Below, in pieces: positions 19,985 through 25,025 of a stretch of 25,025 bases of DNA. This stretch comes from Actinomortierella ambigua. Lineage: Eukaryota > Mortierellomycota > Mortierellomycetes > Mortierellales > Mortierellaceae. Made by a program: the position numbers and the translations under genes. Under the pieces are notes generated by a model that saw only the letters and a list, made by a program, of their open reading frames with translations, was not told the DNA's origin and searched no databases. How positions within the stretch are numbered: position 1 is the stretch's first letter; each line of letters begins with the position of its first letter. The stretch covers positions 1-25,025 of the forward strand of contig JAAAJB010000529.1 of the NCBI GenBank assembly GCA_016098155.1, in the 5' to 3' direction.

Positions 19985-20604
19985 CTAGTTTCCAGAGTCT
20001 CCCCGCACAGCGTTGGAATTCATAAGATTTGCAATGTACTGTTGGAGCATTTGGTTCTCGGCATGCTTCTTGTTGTATTCGGCGTGGACAGTCTCGACGC
20101 GCGTGAGCATGTCTACAGGGTTCGGGGTTTGATTCAGGGCAAGACAATGAACCATGTCAGTTAGTCTGTCTCTCTCTCTTTTTTCCTTCACCCACAACAC
20201 TCCTTGTGTCACACTTTGCAATGAACCTCTCCCCAGTCAGTCTGAGCAAATCCGGGTTACCTCGAAGGCTCTCCTGGAGCTCAAGCACTTTGCTGGAAGG
20301 AGGGGGTGTGGGGCATGTATAGCATGTTTACAATAATGGAGAACGATTCTTGGGTCAGCAACACTGTCAACTCGACCACTCCTGATATTCTCTCTCCTCT
20401 CATGCGCGCCTTGGTAGGCATGGGGAGGAGAGGAAGGAGGGGGGGTGGATGTAGGGGACGCAATATTTGGGACAAGATACACAAGGGCACTGCACTCCTC
20501 TTTGTTCGGTGGGTCGCGTACGTGATTAGCTCCTCACTGTCGTCATGTCCGTGAATCATGGGGAATGAAGTAGAAGCGAGATCTCTCATGGCAGCCTCAT
20601 CCAT
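19985..20604 (-). CDS. SCOC: short coiled-coil protein (SCOC/UNC-69 family), three exons
   Basis: Exons (minus strand): 20604-20522, 20292-20261 (a 32-nt microexon) and 20112-19985. Introns are GTACGC...CAG and GTAACC...TAG, and the phases join exactly to give 80 residues. The start MDEAAMRDLASTSFPMIHGH is a short variable arm. The rest is one continuous heptad coiled coil, EELITKVLELQESLRDMLTR followed by VETVHAEYNKKHAENQMLQQ, then the family signature QQYIANLMNSNAV and a short tail. Animal SCOC is similar at the C-terminal coiled coil and ENQxLxQYIxNLM motif. Family knowledge: SCOC binds Arl1/Arl3-type GTPases and the FEZ1/UNC-76 adaptor, and works at the Golgi in vesicle transport and autophagy. 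Upstream, the divergent Fun30-like gene starts 786 bp away. The exact N terminus is less certain than the coiled coil. Confidence 0.88.
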
Positions 20605-21390
20605 GGCGAATGTTGGATGTATTGTAGGTAAGGTAGGGAGGTAGGGAGGTAGGTAAGATAGGTAGTGGTAGGGTAATGGTGGGCAGTGGTGGGCAGTGGT
20701 AGGCAGTGGTAGGCAGTGGTAGGTAGATGAGGTGCATTCAGCTCGTGTGCCGGGGGGTGTTGCTGTGACACAAGGACCCCTGGAGCGATCAATGTCACAA
20801 CCAAGTCACGAATTTTGCTTGCAAAACTGTGTTTTTGGGTTAGGGCGAAGCCCAAGGGCGACTTTCTTTTTGTCTGAGTATGTGTGTGTGTTTGCAACTC
20901 CTGCTCCCCTCCCTCTCTCCTCACTAACTGCCGCTCGCGGTGCAAGAAAAAAAAACAAAAACAAAAAGGCCAATCATCATTTCCAATTACCGACACACCA
21001 TCTCCATCAAACAAGACTTGCACCCTTCCTTCCATCCTTCATTGGAACGGCCTGAAAGCTCATTGCGTCTCATTTGTCCCTTGCCTGGTATGAGCTCTCA
21101 CACCACACACATGCACAAACAAAAAAAAAAAATAAAAAGATCTAGGTCTCAGCAAAATGGTGGCGTTGCTTGCCAAACTCCAGTGTCATAACACTCTGTT
21201 CCTACTTACTACCTCTTCTACGTGAACGCGCGCGTAGATCATCCTCGACAAAGCTCTTGCAACGTTGCCTCCGCGTGAGATCACTCTTGCTTCGTAGAAC
21301 GGCCCCACCAAAATCGCATTTTAACGGACGAACAGCCCTGGCAGGCAGGCAGATCAGCGCTTTTCCCACCCACCCCCACGAGCACCCATC
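20605..21390. promoter_or_regulatory. divergent promoter region between the SCOC-like and Fun30-like genes
   Basis: This 786-bp stretch must hold the start regions of both genes. It contains a GGTA-type and 10-bp minisatellite beginning about 20 nt upstream of the SCOC-like ATG, a pyrimidine-rich section near 20900-20930, and A-rich tracts near 20945 and 21120. There is no clear TATA box for either gene, as expected for housekeeping genes. Confidence 0.5.
20671..20720. repeat. minisatellite, five 10-bp units
   Basis: The unit GGGCAGTGGT is repeated at 20681 and 20691, with variants AGGCAGTGGT at 20701 and 20711 and GGGTAATGGT at 20671. A GGTA/GGGA-rich degenerate repeat extends from about 20624 to 20670. 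It probably lies in the 5' leader or core promoter of the SCOC-like gene. Confidence 0.88.
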
Positions 21391-24300
21391 ATGAGCAGTG
21401 CACTCCAGAAGCTGCAAGAGTACAAGTATGAGAAGGCCCGTTTGAAGCGCACAGGCTCGAACCAAGAGTCCTCTCCTAGCCCGTCGACCTCCTCTTCTTC
21501 TTCCTCCTCCCCCTCCTTCTCCTCCGCCCAGAGCGCTTCCTCGACACCACGGTCGCAATCCACGGCTTCCTTGCCACCACCACCACCCTCACAGAGACGC
21601 ACTGCCGAACCGATCACGCTCGAGCTGGGAACCTCAGATATTGAACCGGACGAGTTTGCGGACGAGGACGATAATGAGCTTAGCGACTCGACCGTCGATA
21701 GCGACCTACGATCGGGCGTCAAAAACATGCTCACTAGCAACAATCAGAGTAAACACAGTCCCGCCAACCGCGATATCTCCAGCAGCTTTTTGAGCGCCGG
21801 TGCTCCCAGGCTTGGCCATGTGCGCTCCATTCGATCGTCCTCCTCGACCTCGCCCAGACCTCAGCAGCCATCCCCCTCCTACTCCTCCTCCTCTTCTTCC
21901 TCTACCTCAAAGGCCGTTTCTAGCGATCGGACAATATCCCCAAACGCCAAATCCAGCTTTTCCAGTTTGGTCGGATCGTTCCAGTACAGTGGTAGCGATG
22001 CCTCGCCAAAGGTGTTTCCTGTCAGCAATGGTACCTCTTCGTCTCCTTCAAGGGCATCAACACCAAATCGCCCCAATAAGCGCGCCATTCTGATCAGCGA
22101 CGAGGACGAGGACGTTCATGTCTCCAAGACGGGCAGCAGCAACAGCAGCAGCAACAGTAACGGCATCCAAAAGTCTGGCTCTACATCTCCCAATGCTGCG
22201 TCCCCTACCGCCGCCACATCCTCGGATATCCCGAAACGTCGACGTCTTGTCAAGAAACGGTACATCATTGACTCGGATTCGGACGATTACTTGGACAAAA
22301 AGACTGCAGCAAGAGCCTCTCAATCAATGGACCTGGATCTTCTAGACCCTGCCACCGACCCCAACTCGCCCGACATGGATGAGACACCCGACTCGACCGA
22401 TGCCATGCTGGCTCGCTTGGCAGGCGCCTTCCCAAATGCGACTATGGACGCTATCAACAACGCCATGCGTCGGTCCAAGGGCGAGTACAGTGCTGCCGTC
22501 ACCTTGCTTGCTCAGCAGCTCGATGACCTCTTTACAACCACCCCTTCTCGCAAAGCCTCTTCGCCACAGTCAAAGCCCTTGACTTCTTCATCATCGTCGT
22601 CATTATCATTATCATCAACATCATCATCATCGTCTCCGACAAAGGATCCCAAACGTCTGCAACGGATATCGCCATATGGGTCCATGGTCCATTCGAAACT
22701 ATCACTCGATTCCACCACCCCCGCTACTCCCACTACGACTACGACTACTGCTGCGACTACTACCACTACTACTACTATCAATACCACTACAAAGATCTCC
22801 CAAGCACAACAGCCTCCTCCCAAGGTGCACATAATCCCAAGCGGGAGCGAAGCGGAAGAAGACTTTGACGAGAAATCCATGGATAGCGACGACGATGACG
22901 ACGACGATGACGATGCGACGGGATCGGATGGACCTGAGGACTATCGCAACCAAGAAAAGAAGGAACAGCGCGCTCTTCAATTCTTCAACACTGCACCGGC
23001 GACGGAGCTCTCCGAGCTGACGGGCTGTCGCAAGGAGCAAGCAGAAAAGATTGTCTCGCTCCGGCCCTTTGACAACTTTGACAGTCTGTGCGTGACCCTG
23101 CGCAAGACCAAGGGCGTCGGTGAGCGAGTCGTGTACAACTATCTCACCACGACCGATGCCATCCGCGCCGTCGACATGATGCTCCACACCGTCGCCAAGG
23201 TCCGACGCTCGCTCGTCCACACCCTCAACATTTGGTGTGGCGGAGGGGCCGAGAACCGCTTGCTCGAGGCCACGGGATCGGTCAAGCAGATGCTGAGCGA
23301 GAATCGTCGTGAGATGGACAAAGAAGCGGCAGCAGCAGCATCGTCCCTGTCCTCCAAACGGGCGACTCTGAACAACAACAACAGTAATGCGGAGGATGAC
23401 GACAATGCATCGACAACGTCGACGGCGGATGAGCCCGGCCTGGAGATCACAGAGCTGGATATGGCCAAGCTGCAAGAGAGCGAGGCCGGAAAGCGCGCGT
23501 TGCGCGAGTACATCCAAAAGCAACCGGGCAACATGGCGCCGACGTTCCGACTCAAGGACTATCAGCTGTTAGGTCTCAATTGGCTGGCGTTGTTGTGGCG
23601 GAAGAAATTATCGGGCATCCTGGCGGACGAGATGGGGTTGGGTAAGACGGCGCAGGTGATTGCGTTCTTGGCCCATCTGGTCGAACAGGGCGAGGAAGGG
23701 CCCTTCCTGATCATTGTCCCCTCGTCGACCCTGGCCAACTGGATGCGGGAGTTTGAAAAGTTTTGCCCGGACCTTGTCGTGCGCTCCTACTATGGGTCCC
23801 AGGCTGAGCGTCAGGAGCTCCGAGAGGAGCTTGTCGAGGACACGTCTTATAATGTTGTTGTCACTACGTATGTTTCACTTTTATTGATGCTGATGTTGAT
23901 GATGGTTGATGATGGTTGATGATGATGTTGATACTGATATTGATATTGATGTTGCTGGGTGGTGTAATAACCTCTTTCCCCCTCCTCTTCCTCTCTCTTC
24001 GCTAGCTACAACATTGCTACAGGCAACTCTGACGAGCGCAAGTTCTTAAACAAGCGGCGCTTCCGGGCGATCATCCTCGACGAGGGCCACATGGTCAAGA
24101 ACTGTACAAGCGCGCGCTACAAGAGCTTGATGAGCATCAAGGCGCCCTTCCGGCTCCTGCTCACGGGTACGCCGCTGCAAAACAACCTCGAGGAGCTTTT
24201 GTCGCTGCTGATCTTTATCATGCCGGCCCTCTTCCAGGAACACGAGGAGGTCCTCCGCACCATGTTCAAGGTCAAGATTGACACGGCCAACGAGAAGAGC

Positions 24301-24873
24301 AACCTACTCTCCAAGGAACGCATCACCCGTGCCCGTCAGATGATTGCTCCCTTTGTTCTTCGTCGCAAAAAAATCCATGTCCTCAAGGACTTGCCGGCCA
24401 AGATCCATACCATCGTCGAATGCGACCTCGTTCCGGCTCAGCGCGCCCTTTACAACCGCTTGATGGAGACCTCGGCCTTGCAGGCTGCCCTCAGGGAGAG
24501 CGAGGCAGCCGAGGTCGCTGCTGCTGCAGCATTGCTCGAAGGAGGCGTGGTCAAGGGAGGAGGAGCAACAGCTAATAGCAAGGGCAAAAAGCAGACGACA
24601 ACGACACCAAAGACAACGGCAGCAGCGGCCAAGGCGGTGGCAGCAACGCGCAAGGCAGCGAACGAGCAGTTTGCTAATCTTTTGATGCAGCTCCGCAAGG
24701 CGGCAGATCACCCAATGTTGTTCCGGGAGCGGTACGAGGATGGACAGCTGCGGACGATGGCCAAGACGATCACACGCGAGATTGAGTTTTGCGACTCGAA
24801 TATTGATTACATTGAGGAGGATATGTCTGTCATGACCGATTTCGAACTCGATCGTTTGTGTAAACAGTACAAG
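21391..24873 (+). CDS. FUN30: Fun30/SMARCAD1-type Snf2 chromatin remodeller, 3' end beyond the window
   Basis: Exon 1 is 21391-23867 and exon 2 is 24006-24873, joined by a 138-nt GT-AG intron. A second intron begins GTAAGG at 24874 and runs off the window, leaving 1115 residues visible. Residues 1 to about 330 are Ser-rich and disordered. A CUE ubiquitin-binding domain lies at about 337-378 (LARLAGAFPNATMDAINNAM). Residues about 528-586 form a helix-hairpin-helix-like module (LSELTGCRKEQAEKIVSLRP). The Snf2 ATPase starts at about 719, with Walker A DEMGLGKT (745-752), DEGH (851-854) in place of the usual DEAH, and TGTPLQNN (879-886). DEGH and the CUE-ATPase order are typical of Fun30/SMARCAD1, which exchanges or moves nucleosomes in heterochromatin silencing and DNA end resection. 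An Ala/Thr/Lys-rich insertion (about 988-1046) precedes QLRKAADHPMLF. The helicase C lobe must lie outside. The symbol is by family. Confidence 0.95.
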
Positions 24874-25025
24874 GTAAGGAGGGAAGGGGAGGGGGGAAGA
24901 CAAAGAGGAAAGATCAATGGTGGCCTTTGTTGGATCACAAACCTCTATTATCTCTCACTGTATGCCTATATGGTCTCTCCTCCGCTCACTCTTGCTTTCT
25001 CTTTCTTTTTTTTTTTTTTTTTTTT
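24874..25025 (+). other. start of the second intron of the Fun30-like gene, ending in poly-T
   Basis: The donor AAG|GTAAGG follows the last in-phase codon (Lys). The rest is non-coding and ends in a T20 run (25006-25025) at the window edge. This could be the polypyrimidine tract before the next acceptor. Confidence 0.75.

Noticed and set aside
1..25025. Search for tRNA, rRNA, CRISPR arrays, insertion sequences and transposon ends
   Set aside because: I saw no tRNA B-box in a plausible cloverleaf, no spaced identical repeats of CRISPR type, no terminal inverted repeats with a transposase frame, and no reverse transcriptase motifs.

Overview
The window looks like nuclear DNA of a filamentous fungus, most likely an early-diverging one (Mortierellomycotina-like; this placement is inference). 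The evidence is short GT-AG spliceosomal introns, fungal cell-biology genes, and very abundant homopolymeric amino-acid runs (Gln, Ser, His, Ala, Asp/Glu) encoded by CAG/CTG-type microsatellites. There is no operon structure and I see no mobile element, rRNA, tRNA or CRISPR array. A run of nine Ns at 13532-13540 marks a small assembly gap.

Layout: all genes but the last are on the minus strand. (1) 720-986 encodes an 88-residue secreted cysteine-rich peptide behind a TATA box. (2) 1880-6781 is an eight-exon endocytic adaptor of the Syp1/FCHo family, with an N-terminal F-BAR and a C-terminal mu-homology domain. (3) 7643-12808 is a two-exon Nvj2/TEX2-like lipid-transfer protein with a transmembrane anchor, a PH-like domain, an SMP domain and a very long disordered tail. 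(4) 13796-14956, plus an uncertain first exon near 15239-15301, is an acidic Gln-rich protein of unknown function. (5) 15791-17425 is a single-exon His/Gln-rich protein of unknown function. (6) 19985-20604 is a three-exon short coiled-coil (SCOC/UNC-69-type) protein with a 32-nt internal microexon. (7) 21391 to beyond 24873, plus strand, is a Fun30/SMARCAD1-type Snf2 chromatin remodeller, truncated by the window edge inside its second intron.

The recognisable genes belong to unrelated housekeeping systems: clathrin-mediated endocytosis, ER membrane-contact lipid transfer, Golgi/vesicle transport and chromatin remodelling. They are not a cluster with one job. SCOC and Fun30 are divergent and share a 786-bp intergenic region. 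The 2.5-kb stretch 17426-19984 is gene-poor, with purine/pyrimidine tracts and microsatellites.

The points most worth a second look are the mirror-symmetric cysteine spacing of the secreted peptide, low-complexity insertions placed inside folded domains (mu-homology and PH), one trinucleotide repeat read as Gln in one gene and Ser in the next, and the SCOC gene structure. I found no clear evidence of a wholly new multi-gene system.
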